Below are positions 29,311 to 43,076 of a stretch of DNA of 64,000 bases, piece after piece (position 1 is the stretch's first letter; every line of letters starts with the position of its first letter). This DNA is from Apus apus (taxonomy: Eukaryota > Chordata > Aves > Apodiformes > Apodidae). Where the stretch lies: NCBI RefSeq assembly GCF_020740795.1, contig NC_067282.1, forward strand, positions 152,382,858 through 152,446,857, given 5' to 3'. The notes below the pieces were generated by a model that was not told where the DNA came from, made no database searches, and saw only the letters and a program-made list of their open reading frames with translations. A program made the position numbers and the translations under genes.

Positions 29311-32300
29311 CTGTGGGAAGAAGTTACACAGGAGTGAGCAGCAACCAAAGCCACTTTGGCAATCACACAGCTTTGGAGGTGTACGCCGAACAAAATAAAC
29401 AACCTCTCTTGCTTCTTTGGTAGGTTTCTATGGCTAGACAAACTTGCAGAAGACATTCCAGTTAAAAATCTTGCAGGAAAGTTCACACTGCAAGAGTTAG
29501 TGCTTCTCTCCCCATACAGCCCCACCCACTTCATAAATGAATAATTACTCTGACTACCTCCTCACTTGGACAAGCCTTAATTCACACAAGAACTCAACAG
29601 CTCAAGAAGTGCTGCAGTGACACTGCCTACCTTGCTCTTCCCAGACCCAAAGGAAGGGCACCTACACTTCTCCACCCAGAATGATACCTCACCCTGGGGC
29701 TTAGTCATGGCAGAGGTGGTCACAGAAAGACAAAGCTAACAGAGATTAAGTCCAACACAACCCTTTCAAACACATCTAATTAACCTGCTGATACTCTTTA
29801 CCCAGGCCAGAAATGAGGAACTAGTGACCCCTTCTTGAAGTAAATAACTTTGTTGATAGTTTAGAGAAGCCTAACGTAATGCTGTGTAAAGACCTTTCCA
29901 GATTGGTGGCATTTTTCAAGTCGTGGAAGAAGAGCCATGAATACCAACAAAAGGTTGCCCCATTTGAACAAATGGGGAATGACTGTGTAACTGGCACCAT
30001 TACCAACTCTACTCAGCGCAAGGGTTGCCCTTAATATGCCATCTATGCTTTTAGATGCTTATTATGAAACAAAAACATTGGTTTCTCCCCCCAGAAACCA
30101 AAACATTCCACATTGAACTTGTTCTCTGGAATGGTCAAGCCATTTTAAGCTGCAAGTTAGCTCCAGACAGAGTTGAATGCAGAATTCCAGCAACTGAAAA
30201 TGCTGACTGGTTAACTTGTGAAATTCCTCCCAGCTCCTCCAACACGCTCACAAAGTAATCTCTAAGTTTTGCCAAAAAGCTCTTGTCCCCGTTTCCCTCC
30301 CAAATAAAATAAACACTATGAAGAAAGTACTTCACATTTTTTTTGTTTACATTTTGTTATCTACTTTCATAGATAACAGACAGACAATGTGGCTCAAGGG
30401 AGAGCACAGGAGCAAAGAAAAGACTAGAGGGATTTGTCTATTAGATTAAGCTATACTACAGCAGGTTTCGCTGGATTCAGTGTCACGTCCTAGAGGATGC
30501 TGCACATTATGTATTGGTTTGTGGGTTAATTCTTCCACCTGCCCATCCAAACACCAGCTGATTATTCCACCTAACCCTTACTCTGCTGGCTGAACTCAGC
30601 CCTGACAAAGGGGCAGCCATAGCAGGTCACAGATCTAGATGTCCAGGTGTACCAACACAAGGTGTGGGTCTCTATGGGCCTTTCTTCTCCTGCATCACTC
30701 TCACAACTTCCTAATGTTTTTGAGGACTAGGAGGCTTGGCAAATTAAAAATACTGGAGGAGGGGTGGGGGAAGCACTGTGGTTGAAGAAGAAAAGAAGGG
30801 TGTCACCTCTCCATAACTGAGAGGAGACTTTGGCTCAAAGCACATGAAATGCCATAACAACACCATGTTGCAAGATAGGAGAAGAGAAAGCAGACAAGAG
30901 AGATCTCCAAAGTGTCTTACTTTGAGCATGCAGAAGTAACAGCACTTTTTGATCTCACTAACTTACTGCCTCAAGTTCCCCACTTTAAAGGGGCTAATAC
31001 TTCCTAATCTTATCAGGCTGCTGCCAAAGATAACTACACAACTGGCTGGGAGATGCTTAAATACTATGGAAGGCACAAGGAAAAGAAACACATGGTTTTG
31101 CATTTAGCCTAAGGGTGGGATACACACCATGCATACCAAATAAATAAAACTAAATATGTGATAATGACTACATCTTGAGACAGGAGGCTTACGGAAATGG
31201 GAGTCAGAACACATATCCAGGGCCTGAATGCATAGGTGACAAAGGTAATCTGGATCCTGCAACTGCCAGCCCTCAACTTAGCCACACTGTAGCTTTAAAG
31301 CCTGTAACTGTAGATTCTCTGTCTGGAGCATGGCAGTGCCCCTCAGAAGGGTAGAGAAAGGCAGAGAAAACTACTGAACAGACAAATAAGCCTTTTAGAA
31401 ATAAATCAGGATTTTGACTCCAAAAGCTTGCTTGAACTCTACACTGCTTAAGGTAGGCTGGACCACACATCTCCCTTTGCATGAAGCACAGCAGCTTGGA
31501 GTACAGCCACCAGCTCCATCCAGAACAACAGGAGATGTTCCATGAACATATGCCTAGACACAGCCCTAGTGATATGGGGAAGGCCAAAATTAGAAATTTG
31601 AGGTTAGGGAGCCTGAAGTCAGTGGGGGATGACACAAGCACTTACTGGAGGCAATGAGAGGGGTTATGAAACCAGACTGGGTGCCCACTAGTATTCATTA
31701 CATGCATGTAGACACACCTTAACTATGCCTTACCACAGCAATATGATTGAGGAAAAATAACTGTAAGCAGGACACTCAGTTACTTAAATGCTGAATTATA
31801 AAAGTATCATTTCTCAGGTGTATGTGGTCATTGTAGCCCACTTAAACAATTCAAGTGAGATTCAAATCTATTACAAGCCTGAAGCACCAGCATGATGGGT
31901 GACAGTGGTCAGGCTACCTCAAAACACTGTAGCTGTTTGTCACCTGCAACCTTCATTACAAGATCTGAATTAAACCTCAAATGATGGTGAACGACAGCTC
32001 CTACATCTCATTTCTCTGTTTCATCTTCAGTTACTACTACACATTTACTTTATTATTTTTTTTTTCCTGAGTCTCATATGCCAACATCCTCAGGATATTA
32101 AACAATATTAAATGCAAAAGTAAAGTAAATAAATAAAAAAGTTCATCTCTATACACTGAAGAAACAGTTTCGTATCACTGCTTTCCACTTTTAGAAGCTT
32201 GACAATCATTGACTAACTCTTGCAGCATCGCTGGGATGCAGGCAAAAAAAACAAAACAACAACAACAACAAAAAAAAAAAAACAAAACAAAACAAAAAAA

Positions 32301-35300
32301 CAACAACAACCTACAAATCGTAACTTTACAGTTTGAAAATAGAAAGAGAAAAAGAAGTGACATGAATGCGTGCCCAGAGTGAGTCAGTCCAGAAGCAGAA
32401 TTACAGCCATGGCCTGTGACACCACACCACACTTCCTCTCTCCATTTTCTTTCAGCTTCTCCAGATATAAATGGGAAACTGGTACTTCTATAAGACACTC
32501 ATCCTTTCTTCGTTCACTCTCAAAGCCCCTTCCAACAGAAAACATAAGGTCACCTTCCCACACAGCCCAGCATGACCCCTCAAACCCAAACCCCTCTGCA
32601 AATAGCCTCCTGCCAGTTCTCTCCCACTCACAGGGAGGCTCCCAGCCAGCCCACACCCTCCCTCCCTCCCTTCCCAAAGGAGGGTCCTCAGGAGGAGCTG
32701 AGTCAGGGGTGAGTAGCAGGACGATGAGTTACCTGGGGAAGACATGCTTGGGCAAAGATAGGAGAACAGTTGCCTTGGGTGTAAGGTTCTTGACAAAACC
32801 TTTTTCTATGCAGCATGAAGTGCCTCCAGGTCCCCCAGTACAGTGCTTCCTCCAATCCTATCCAAAGCCATGCTGTTCCCATGCAGGTCTCCCTAGAAAT
32901 CAGCTGTCTTCACTGAAGCCAGCCCAGACGCAAGCAGTCTCAAGCAAGCAACATTTTGCTGACTACATACTTATATCTGATTTCGCACATGCTAGAAATA
33001 CACTTCCCCTTTCTCTCCCCACTACATGGCAACAGCCTTTAAAACCACACAAAAATGTGGAGTGGGTGACAAGAGGGCAGGATCAGCAGAAGAAATTTAT
33101 GCTCTGCACAGCCTACGCTGGTGCCATCTAGGACATGCATTTGGGGAGGAACTGCTATCCCCAGCCTCCTGATATCCAGACAGAGCCCAACAGGCTTCTT
33201 CCAAGACTGTCTCCTGGGCACCCCTGGGCATCTATTTCAGACTTCACAAGCTCCAGCGGGTGCAAGGGACTCTCATCCTCAGAGCATGTGAAAATTGACT
33301 GGAATGCGTGAACCAAAGCCTGCACAGTCCAGTGACTCCGCTAACAGCAAGTCTCCAGCTGTGGAAACCCTCCCTGATCTCGCCTCCTACTTTTTTCCCC
33401 AGTCACTGGGAAAAGAATGTTTCCTCCAGACATTGGAATGCCCAACCCTTAGCTTGCACATTCAAATAAAGGCATTTAATAATTTGCTATTCCTGTCAAA
33501 CAAATACCCCAGCACCCGGTTCCTTCTCTCTCCCTAAACTACATTAATATAAGATAAAATAATTTAGCTTCTGAAAAGTAAAAAAAATGCAGTGATGGTT
33601 TCCATGGCAATGCTGCAAACTCACAAACGTGTCTGTCATAAGCCCTGTGGAAAGGTCTTGAGAAACAGGAACTCCAGCTGCAACCCTGACACCCCCATCC
33701 CCTTTCCTCCAGGCAAGTCATGTAACCTTTATGCCATTTGGGGGAACTATCTGCAATGTGGAGATAATACACCCAAGACCTGTTGCGCAGAGTAACTCAC
33801 ACCCAGACTTTCCCAAAGCAAAGGGCACGAAGAGAGCAACTGCTGTGCTCAGCTCGATGGCACACGCAATCTGCCCTTGGATTAGTGTTCAGACATTGTT
33901 TGTTCATCCTGATATGCAAGCCAAACACCAGTAGTAAAGGGCTAAGTTGGGGTGGGATGAATAATGAAGTCCTTCAGAAAAAAAAAACTAACAGCCCCAC
34001 AACCAGACATTTAGCCCCTCGTGATCAGGTCAGACAGAGCGGGCACACACAAAAGAATGGACAGACATAGTAGTGAGAATTATTTTGTGCATGTCTCCTT
34101 GTGGCAGTTACCATGGCTGTGGAAATCTTGACTGAGAATTCAATGAAGAGTCAGTTATATATAAGCAGGTCAAGCCAAAATACAGAAGCTTCCAACTCTG
34201 AAAGCTCTATTAGAACTATTTTTACTACATGGAAGAGGTCAGGAGATCACAGCCCACTCTCAACACACAACATGCCCCATTTTGATAAAAATAAAGCATT
34301 TTCAGTCTACATTTATACAGTATTAAGCAAGGAAGACAGTGGGAAATTGCTTTATTTTCTGTAGGCTGCCTTGACTGCAGTTTCTGAGGAACCATCTGCA
34401 GGAGAGGAGAATGGGAAGCTTTCCCTAGGAAGAACGAGGACATGGAAATCCTGGACATGAAATCCTGTGGAAGCTGTTAGTTTAAACAGTTTGAGTTCCT
34501 TGCTCTGATTTTCAGATTCCCGGGTAATACATTTTAGAAGGTCTCCCTGAGATACAAACCAAGCTGTCAGCACAGGAGCTACTTTCTTGGGTCTTCAGAC
34601 AGGGCAGCTTCAGTGTTTCAGCTCTTCAGCTTTGCCAACTAGTTGCAGAACCAAGTCAGCCTGCTCAGAGCAGACCTTAGAGTAACTAAGAAACTCTTGT
34701 GCTATGGACAAAGTTCAGCCCGAGCAGGGGAAAAAGGTCAGAGAGAAGTATCTGGTCAGGCAAAACTGCAAGAGATTTTTTTAACCTCTGTTCCTCAGAG
34801 CAGCCAGGTGTTGTGCATCAGGGGCTGATTCCCAGGACAAGTTTGGATGACTTCAGGAGGTTTAACCCAAAGTTTTTACAAAACCTGGGATGATGGCTAT
34901 CACCAGTATAAGACCTGACTGAACTCTGATCACTCCTTTCCAGCCTGGTTTTATCCCCACGGCACTAGCCATAGACACTAAAGACAGAGTCCTACCTCCC
35001 TAAAGCTGACTCAGATCTCTCTCAGCAGTGAATGAGGCCGTGTGATTCACAGACACACACATATTTTGAAGGTCTGTGATAGCCAGTTCTCAATCACAAA
35101 ATCTGCATGTCCAGGCAAGTAGGAGACCTCCCCTCATTTCAGCTTCTTGTTTCCAGCACACAGCTGTCCCCATCCTCAGTGGTGTGTAACAGAAGTATGA
35201 CCATATTGCAGAGGGCCTGTATCCTCCAGCTCTGACAGCTACAGAATAATCACTGATGAAGGCACTCAGGAGTCAACAAGAGAGGTTTCAATTGCACATA

Positions 35301-35647
35301 CCCCTGAAGGCTCAGTATCCGCAAAAGTAGCCTTTACATATTTAATCAGCCTGCAAAAATTGTGCAAGGCTGAGTTAGTAGCAGCAAAGTCAGGGAGGTC
35401 ACAGTCTCCATGCTGAAACAGGGCCCCGCTGTACAAAGAACCATACAAACACACACTGGTAGACAATTTCTGCCTTCAGAAGCTCGGAGTGCCACAGAAG
35501 GCAGGAGAGGTCACATGGATGTAACAGTTATTTGCCCAGCATCTCAACACAGGCCATCAGCAGAGTGAGGTACAGAACCCACCCTTTCCTGCTGAGGACA
35601 CCCTACCTCCCCTGGAAAGCCCCACCAGGGGGCAACAGCAGGCTCAC
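29311..35647 (-). other. CSNK1E: CSNK1E intron 5
   Basis: This 6.3-kb intron has an A/C-rich low-complexity tract (32243-32310) and a long plus-strand open frame (32370-33131) without recognisable homology. I see no interspersed repeat with clear borders and no RNA gene. Confidence 0.7.
32243..32310. repeat. (AAC)n/(AAAAC)n low-complexity tract
   Basis: Runs of A broken by single C residues, including several CAA units, in CSNK1E intron 5. Confidence 0.9.
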
Positions 35648-35876
35648 CGATTCCCAGGTGGGTGTTGATAGAGGCATAACGGGCTGTGCCAGTCAGATTC
35701 TTGTTTTCCCGGTAAGGGATGTGCTGGTGGGTCCGGGCATCTCGGTACTTCTTTGCCAAACCAAAGTCAATGATGTATACTAGGTTGCCTTTCTTGCCGA
35801 GGCCCATAAGGAAGTTGTCTGGCTTCACATCCCGATGGATGAAGTTCTTGGAATGAATGTACTCAATACGGCTGAT
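35648..35876 (-). CDS. CSNK1E: CSNK1E coding exon 4, residues 113-188
   Basis: The exon is 229 bp, acceptor CTTCCAG|ATCAG and donor AATCG|GTGAGC. It holds the catalytic core: [12 protein letters not shown] with D128, [13 protein letters not shown] with D149, the substrate-recognition loop, and [13 protein letters not shown] containing R178. CK1 kinases carry SIN where other kinases have APE, and that is present here. All catalytic residues are intact. Confidence 0.98.
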
Positions 35877-36559
35877 CTGGAAGAGGGGAATATATAAATA
35901 AATAGTGAGACAAGCAAGAAGGAAACATCAGAACCGCATCTGTTAAAACGAGTACTCTGTCCAGGACACTAGCCTGACAAAGCAGGGAAAGGGACACTTT
36001 GAGAGAGTATCAGAGATGACAACCAAGGAAAAGACACCCTCTGCAAGGCAGAAGGATGTAGAGATGGAATTCAACCCTACACACTGGCCCAGTCTTCCAT
36101 CTGGGGAGGTCATCATTAGCTCCACAAGGAAGGATGAGAAGCAAGTTTGTACAGACTACACCTCTGAGCTGCAGCAGTGACACCAGTCAACTTTCAAACT
36201 TACCTAGGCTGGTAAAAGAGAGGGTCCAGAACAGTTAAGGGACTTTAACCCAGGGCATAGGCATTTGAGTCAATATAGGCCCATTGTTCATCAGGCGGGC
36301 AAAAGCATCTGTGCACACAACACTAACACAGGGTGAGCAGCAGGGGAAGGAAGGAGGGATGGAGACCAAGAAAAGCCAGCAAAGCCTAGGTTTCAGGGCC
36401 CCAGCTTAATCAAGAAATAGAAACCCAGTAGCCACTTGCTGCTAAATGAAAAAAGCCTAGGATATAGCAGTTCTTGAGCAGAAAGAATGGGAAGGAGGGA
36501 GGCGGAGGGGAAAGGCATGGAAAAGGAGAGTAGGCACAAATGCTTCAGAGGAAACTCAC

Positions 36560-36708
36560 CATCTGGTCTGCCAGGAGCAGAACTGTCTTGAGACTAAATT
36601 TGCGGGAACAGAAGTTGAAGAGATCTTCCAGGCTGGGCCCCAAGAGCTCCATCACCATCACATTATAGTCCCCCTCTGCTCCACACCACTTAATGGAGGG
36701 GATACCCA
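36560..36708 (-). CDS. CSNK1E: CSNK1E coding exon 3, residues 63-112
   Basis: The exon is 149 bp, acceptor TCCCCAG|TGGG and donor CAGATG|GTGAGT. It encodes [20 protein letters not shown] and continues through [18 protein letters not shown] to LLLADQM. This is the hinge and start of the C-lobe of the CK1 fold. It lies only 162 bp downstream of the previous exon. Confidence 0.98.
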
Positions 36709-36870
36709 CTGGGGAAAGAGGGAGATTAAGCCCATGAAACAGAAAAACACTGCTGCATCCCCTGCTGAGATTATCATATGCAGCACCAAATAATTTCCTT
36801 CCTAAGGCTCTCCAGAATAATTTCCTTCTTCAACCACTCCCCCGGCCCCATCTTTCCCTTCCCATCTCAC

Positions 36871-36981
36871 CTCCTCCCTGCATCATCTTGTAGAACTTGC
36901 TTTCAATGTGGAGCTGGGGATGCTTGGTTTTGACACATTCCAGTTTGATGGCCACCTCTTCACCAGTTGCAATGTTGGCTC
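36871..36981 (-). CDS. CSNK1E: CSNK1E coding exon 2, residues 26-62
   Basis: The exon is 111 bp, acceptor TATGCAG|GAGCC and donor GGAG|GTGAGA. It encodes [17 protein letters not shown] and continues to KMMQGG. It contains the ATP-binding lysine K38 in VAIKLE. Thr31 replaces the Ser I recall in human. Intron 2, upstream, is 6.1 kb. Confidence 0.98.
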
Positions 36982-38223
36982 CTGCATATAAATGAGGGTG
37001 AAATGAAGATTGGGCAAGCTTCCACTGAAGCTAAACACTTTTAACAAGACCCGTACGGATGCCAAAACCTTAAGATTTGCCCTTAAATTTATTCTCTGTG
37101 ACAGAAATGAGGTTCCATCACTTCGATTCACACAGAGTTTCCAGCACCACTGCTTGCAAAGGCAAGCCCAGAGCAAGGCACACAAATAGGAAATCAGCTG
37201 TGATCCTGGAGCCAAGCTAGAACAACAGTCCTACCACGTGTTTACTGCCTTGTCACCTCAAAAAGTGACACCCACCCACTTTGGGAGGTCAATCTGTATG
37301 TACCAGCAGTACCTTTAATGAGTGGAAGTTTTAGCTATCCCTGATCACATAGCTGCCCCTGAACCCAAGCCAGCTCCCCAGGCAGTGATATGGAGTTCTT
37401 CTTCCTGAGCCAAATTACTGGTTACCTCAGCTACATTGTTTCAACAGAGCAAATTAGCTCAGGAGGAGACACTGCTACCATTACCAGCTACCTCAGGTTT
37501 CTCCACAGTCCTGACCTGCTCAATACAGATAATTCCCAAATCTCCAGCTTCTCCCTCTCCCAAGGGCTTTAATAATACCTTTATCTTTTGCCAACACAGA
37601 AACATTTGCTATATCCTAAATTAGAAGCAGGAAGAAATAAACTGATTCCAGTACTGAATTAAGCTACTCAGACACCTTTATTGAAGGTACTGATAGACAG
37701 TTTGTGATGACATAAAACCCACAAAACCACCACCCCACGTGGTTTCTTTCTGAAAAGAACTGAGCTGCCAGCCACGAAAGCCAGCACTCTGGTTCCAAAG
37801 TGCACTGTCAAAGGAGGAACAGGCTGAACTTTCTCTTGTACTAGCTGACAGGATTCCACATGTTTCACATCATCCTAAAATGGAAAGAATTAAGATCTGT
37901 ACACAGGTCACAGGAATGACACTCAAGATTTGCTTCTCACTCTCGCCCTCTCCCATGCCTGCCTCACACACAACAATAAGCCTTTCCTTCTATCCAGAAG
38001 CAGTAAAAGTTGTAACCAAACAAAAATCTGAGAGCAGTTCTGATCATAAGCAGCTTATAAATACTGCCATAAAATAAAACTACTCCAAAACATGCATGCC
38101 AAACATGAGCTGGAGTCAAAGGTGAAGTTCTGTAGATATCCCACAGCTAGTTTTGGTAGGTCTGGTTAATTTGTGCTTCCTGATCCCTGGAGTAAGACCC
38201 TCAGAGTCCACAAGGACAGCTGC

Positions 38224-38272
38224 AGATAGATCTCTCCTGTTTCACATGTAGATAGATCTCTCCTGTTTCACA
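38224..38272. repeat. Two perfect 23-bp direct repeats, 26-bp period
   Basis: The block from AGATAGATCTCTCC to TTTCACA occurs at 38224-38246 and again at 38250-38272 without a mismatch. A related inverted fragment (GGAGATCTATCTCCTGTT) occurs near 38345. Confidence 0.9.
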
Positions 38273-38469
38273 CACTGCCTCCAGGGCCAGGGAACAAAAA
38301 GGAAATGTTCACACAATTGTATCTCTTCTCTCCCTGGATCCTAAGGAGATCTATCTCCTGTTGAAGAGTTCTGGCTTGTACACAAAGTTAGCCAAGAGCT
38401 GCCTGCTAGCAAAAAGACGTCATCTAGATACTACAGCCCTGGGTTGAGACAGACAAGCTGCTAGGAATT

Positions 38470-38800
38470 TGTAAGAGAGCAACAAAAACGATCAGGGCCT
38501 AGAGGGATTGATTTACTAAGGAAGATTAAAAGAGCTAAATACGTAACATAGAAAACAGATATAACTAAGAAGGGTGGGGAGGAAGAATGGGACATGACAA
38601 AAGTCTGCAAATATTTGAAGGCTGTAAACGCTAAGGAGGGAGAGGAATTATTTAGGGTGCTCTGAGGGAGGGAAAGAGGAGCAACAGGATTAATTTAATA
38701 AGGGTTTTTTACTCAAGATCCAGGAGAAGGGAAAGGGAAAAAGCCATCCTGAAAGCTAGAGCTATTTGTCCAATTATTACTTTTGGAAAGATGCTGGTAT
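38470..38800 (+). mobile_element. Ancient CR1-like LINE remnant, ORF2 3' part
   Basis: The plus strand carries degraded CR1 ORF2 landmarks: GAGAGCAACAAAAACGATCA, then GACATGACAAAAGTCT, CAAATATTTGAAGGCTGTAA, GAATTATTTAGGGTGCTCT, and CTGAAAGCTAGAGCTATT. These correspond in order to the ERVQRRATKMIRG, YLKGC, ELF and LTVRAV parts of the protein. It is antisense to CSNK1E and heavily diverged. Confidence 0.7.
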
Positions 38801-41589
38801 TTTCCACTTCAAAATTTCTGGCCAACAAAACAAGTCTGTACATTCCCTTTACTCCACCATAGGACCCAGCTTACAAGCATTAGGAGTGCAAAGATGAAGA
38901 GAGCAGGAAAAGGGGCTCACATCACAGTTAAGGACATGGCATTGGACTAGTATCTACCTTTTCAATTAGTGTTCAATCACCAGTCCTCATTCAGCATCGA
39001 AACACCCAGGACATATGAAAAGACAATAGCAATTCCTTCCCTTTTTTCTTTCCCTTACCTTTGTGAATAATTTCCTCCAAATTCTCTAGAGCAGCTCCCT
39101 TGTCTGTTCCCCAGGGGAATTTTACCCCTTTCCTAGCCCATCTGCTGACACACACGCAATGACAAGTTTTGTTGACTTTTGGCAGCACTAGCATTAGCAT
39201 TTCAAATGAACCCTACTGCCCGAAGTTGATCAGTGGAAAGATGAATAGGCTCTCATCTCCACATTATCCTGTGTTTTTAGGAAGATGACAAATGCATCCA
39301 GCTACTAGGCTGTCTTCAGGTGGGAAGTATTATCTGTGAGCATGTAAAGCAGGAAACAGGAAAGGAGGGGTGAGCATCAAGAAAACTTAAGATTCTGCAG
39401 AATGTGAATATGCCAAATGATCAACATGGCCTCCAGCTCCACACTCTCCATATCTCAAACACAGGTGTCAGCCTCTTAGAAAAAGAAGAAATGACCCTGT
39501 GGTCTGGAACAGAAAAAGTAGGACCAACTGGATCTAGTGAGGAGCTATTTTTTGCTGAGAGAGTCACCAGCCAAACATTTTAGGCACCTCCTCTCTTCAA
39601 ACCCCCATTCATCTTCAGGTTGCTCCCTCTATCATTTTTGGCTAGAGATCTACCCAGACAGAGACTACCACAAGCAAAGAGGGAATTCACAGGCAAGAGC
39701 CTCTCTGATCCTTTGTTCCACGCATGAGCCACCATCTTTTTTAAAGCTACAAGTACAGAAGCAACAGTTCTCCACTCCCTCTCCAGACTGGAAAGCATGA
39801 TGTTTCAGACAAACACAGCAGAGCCTGCTTAGCTTCAGCCACAAGAGAGATGTATGCAGGATTGGGGATAATTCCTAACATCCACCCCCAGTCTCACTCT
39901 GCTGTGAGGGCTGAACAAATTCAACTCATTCATCACCAAGCTGCTTGGAATGGGGCCCCGGGAACAGAGGATGTCACCAGCTAAACAGGATCTTTTTGGA
40001 GTGGAAGCTTGCTGCATGTGTGATACAATAAACAACACCCTCCCTGTGCATCGGGCAAATCAACAGAGACATCCTCCTCCTCTGCCCACTGTCCCCCTGC
40101 TCTGCTCACTGCCTGCTCCTCTCTCACCAGCTTGGTCAGAGAAGAAAGGAGGGCTGGGAAAATGGAAGAAGTCAGACAGGGAGAGAGGGAGTTAACAGGC
40201 CAGGAACAAAGGGAAGGCACTCTCCTCCCAGTAAGGGAGGAGCCTGCCATCAGGAACTGTCCCCAGCTAGCTCAGGTCCCAGCATGCTTTGTCTGCCCCA
40301 CCATCCCCAGCTCCGCTCCACTGCCACTGTCCCCTCCAGCGCATCCCGACCTGGATGATTTGTACCATGTCCAGCAATACTGCCCTGCCCCTTGGCCAAC
40401 ACCTCTGACAAAGAACCTCTCCTCCGACAGCCCAAAGGTCTTGGCAACTTCTCCACAAATTGGGTTTTGCACTTCTGAGTGAGCATTTTTAGATAAATGG
40501 GTTAGTCAGGACCCATGGGCGCCTGATCTCATCTCCCACCCTCCCAAGCCAACATGGGAAGAACATCCCCCCAGCACATCTATGCCCCCAAGACAGGGAA
40601 TGCAAGCAAGGCATTGTGATTTAAGCTTCAGCCGAGGATTAACAGGAGTCTATCCTTTGTGTCTGACCACGCAGAAATTCAAGTTTCCTTCTGACAGGAA
40701 AACCCAAAACCAAATCCCAAAAACCAAATCCTAAAGAGCACAACACACAGTACCCACTGGTTACAGAGCAGGTGAAAGCACTAACATCCTGAAGGAGACA
40801 GGCTTGGGATAAACCATACAGTCCATGTGTGCCTTCAGAGGCAGACAAAGCTTGTCTGTCTCTGCTCTTGTCTCCATACCATTATCGAGAGAACTGTGAG
40901 GTGAATCTGGTGCAGGGGAGAAGTCCTTGTGAATGAGTCCGTCTGTCTGCAGAGCCAACAGTGAGAGGATCTCTCATGAGCACAAGCGTCCTCCAGACGC
41001 ACCATCAGAGACTACATGCCCCATCCCTCCAGGCTGGGGAGTCACCCAGGCTCCAAGAAGTCTCGCTATCACTGCTTCAAAACACGCTGGCTTGCACCTC
41101 AATGAACATCACAAGGGCTTTGATACTGCATTCAAGTAACTTGGCTGAACTCAGCATTTGGAGGCACCCCACTGTGCTCACCACACTAAGACACTGGGGC
41201 TTCCTCTGCCTCTCATACTGTTTGGTTTATGGGCAAGGAGAGCACAACCTCTTCACCAGAGCCTGTTTTCCATGCCCCCTTTGCACAGGTGGATGACCTG
41301 TTAACATGGTGCAGAGGATTACAGTTTCAGGCCTTTCTATTCAGTATCTCCCTTCTTTCTTCAAGCATACCCCAGATGTTTTGCAAGATCCTGACAACTT
41401 ACACTGTCCTAGAGAGGGTCTGGAAGGCTTCAAGCCCTAACATAGGTGGAAAATGCTGTGTCTGGGCTATCACCCCTCAATCTCTAGAACCTGGGAATTA
41501 AAAACACTGCCACCTGAGACACTAAGTGGCTGAAGGGCCACAGAGGAGTGACATATAGGAGTAGGCTGCAGTAAAGATAGCACATGGTG

Positions 41590-42250
41590 CAACTGGGATC
41601 CCAGATCCATTATTTATCATCTTTGTTTATGCTCTGGATAAAGGTGGCAAAGAAGCCTGTTACTGATGATTCCCACAGGATACTTAATCAAGAGAGGCTG
41701 CCAACACCAATCAAGAGAGAATAATAAAAGCAAAAAGGAACTGGAGATAAAAGCCAAAGGTAGAAGACAGAAGGTGCTTTGCAAACACAGGGAAAAGTAA
41801 TCTGAACTTGAAGTATTAAATGAAAAGAACCCAGGGAAGGATGGGAAGATGTTGCAGAACCTAGAAGTGGATCTCCTACAATACAGCTGACAGTGCACTA
41901 AGGCAAATTCTGCAACCCGATACAGTGTTGGTGATGGGGGAAGCCAAGGAGACCCAAAGCAGCCTATGCAGAGGCATCATATTACAGATCACTCAGTGCC
42001 CTTCCCTCCCCAGCACTGGAAATGCCACACCTCGAATGCTATGGAGGTTCCAAGCAGCTCAGCAGATGGACAAACTTGGAAAAACTGAAGAAGCAGCAAG
42101 AATCAGGAGTGGTAGAAATACTGGGAAACAAAATACAACTCTAGTGAGCAAATTAACAGTCAAGGAGCATGAGATGACCATCTGTAAGTACCTAAAGGGT
42201 GCAAACACAAATGAAAGGAGAGGGTAATCATTCTGCTGGCCTGACAGACT
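41590..42250 (+). mobile_element. Possible ancient CR1-like remnant
   Basis: Weak similarity to CR1 ORF2: a region resembling the block encoding FxxFINDLDEG near 41620, and ATGACCATCTGTAAGTACCTAAAGGGTGCAAAC-like sequence (shown here only by its CTAAAGGGTGCAAAC end) near 42175, resembling the YLKGVNT part. Orientation is plus. The middle is too degraded to follow, and borders are uncertain. Confidence 0.35.
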
Positions 42251-43076
42251 ACAGCTAAACAGGTAAAGGCAAGAACTAGATGACAAGTAAATGCACACCA
42301 GCTCTTACGTAGGGATCAATCAGGCTACTGGGTAGCCTGGCCACTGTGTCCCCACATGGTTTGAGCCAATAAAAACATCAGCAGGCCAAGCATCAGGGAA
42401 CATATCTACACATCAGCATGCTGGCTTGGAAGAACTTCTCCACAAGTGACCTGCCATAGTAACAGGAAACCCAGCATCCCATGGGCTCTGTCTATTGAGC
42501 TCCTAGCTCAGGTCATTCCAGACATTAACACCAAATCTCATTACAGATCTAACAGATCTGGGCCCCAGGACTTTAACCAGACCAGCCTCTCTGATCTGTT
42601 TTACACCTTCTAGTCTCAGACCTCTCTCTCTCTCTCACAGGTGCCAGACCACCTCTTGCACTATCAATCTTCCTAAAACTTCATTCCTCCTACCCTGAAG
42701 GAACAATCATCTCCTCCCTTTCCACCACCCACTCTTTAAAGAGTTTATAGCCACACACACCCAAGCTAAAGAAAAGGAAGCAAGGGAGATGGAGTAGGGT
42801 GTATGACAAATATGCCCTCAATAGGCCAAAACTAAATCAGTCTGATCAAACACCACTGCCTCTCCAACACCTGCAAGGCAAAGCTGAGCTCATCTCACTT
42901 TCTTTGCCATCGGAAGACTAGCTGCAACTAGCAGTATTCCTTGAAGCTCTTTTTCTCTCCACCACCTCCAACCTTACATGGTGCCCACATATATCAATAG
43001 GCTAGAAAAATAACCCCAAAAATATCCAATGGAGAAAAACAACCTTGCAAGTAGAAGAGCAGACACTCAGACTCAC

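Larger units (their letters stand above)
36982..43076 (-). other. CSNK1E: CSNK1E intron 2
   Basis: This 6.1-kb intron contains two probable ancient CR1 remnants in plus orientation (38470-38800 and about 41590-42250) and a small duplicated 23-mer (38224-38272). The remainder looks unique and non-coding. Confidence 0.7.

Noticed and set aside
36883-37215. CSNK1E paralogue choice: delta instead of epsilon
   Set aside because: The kinase domain alone would fit both, but SEFST, the [13 protein letters not shown] tail and the TSVPFDHLGK end match epsilon, and the TMEM184B neighbour fits the CSNK1E locus.
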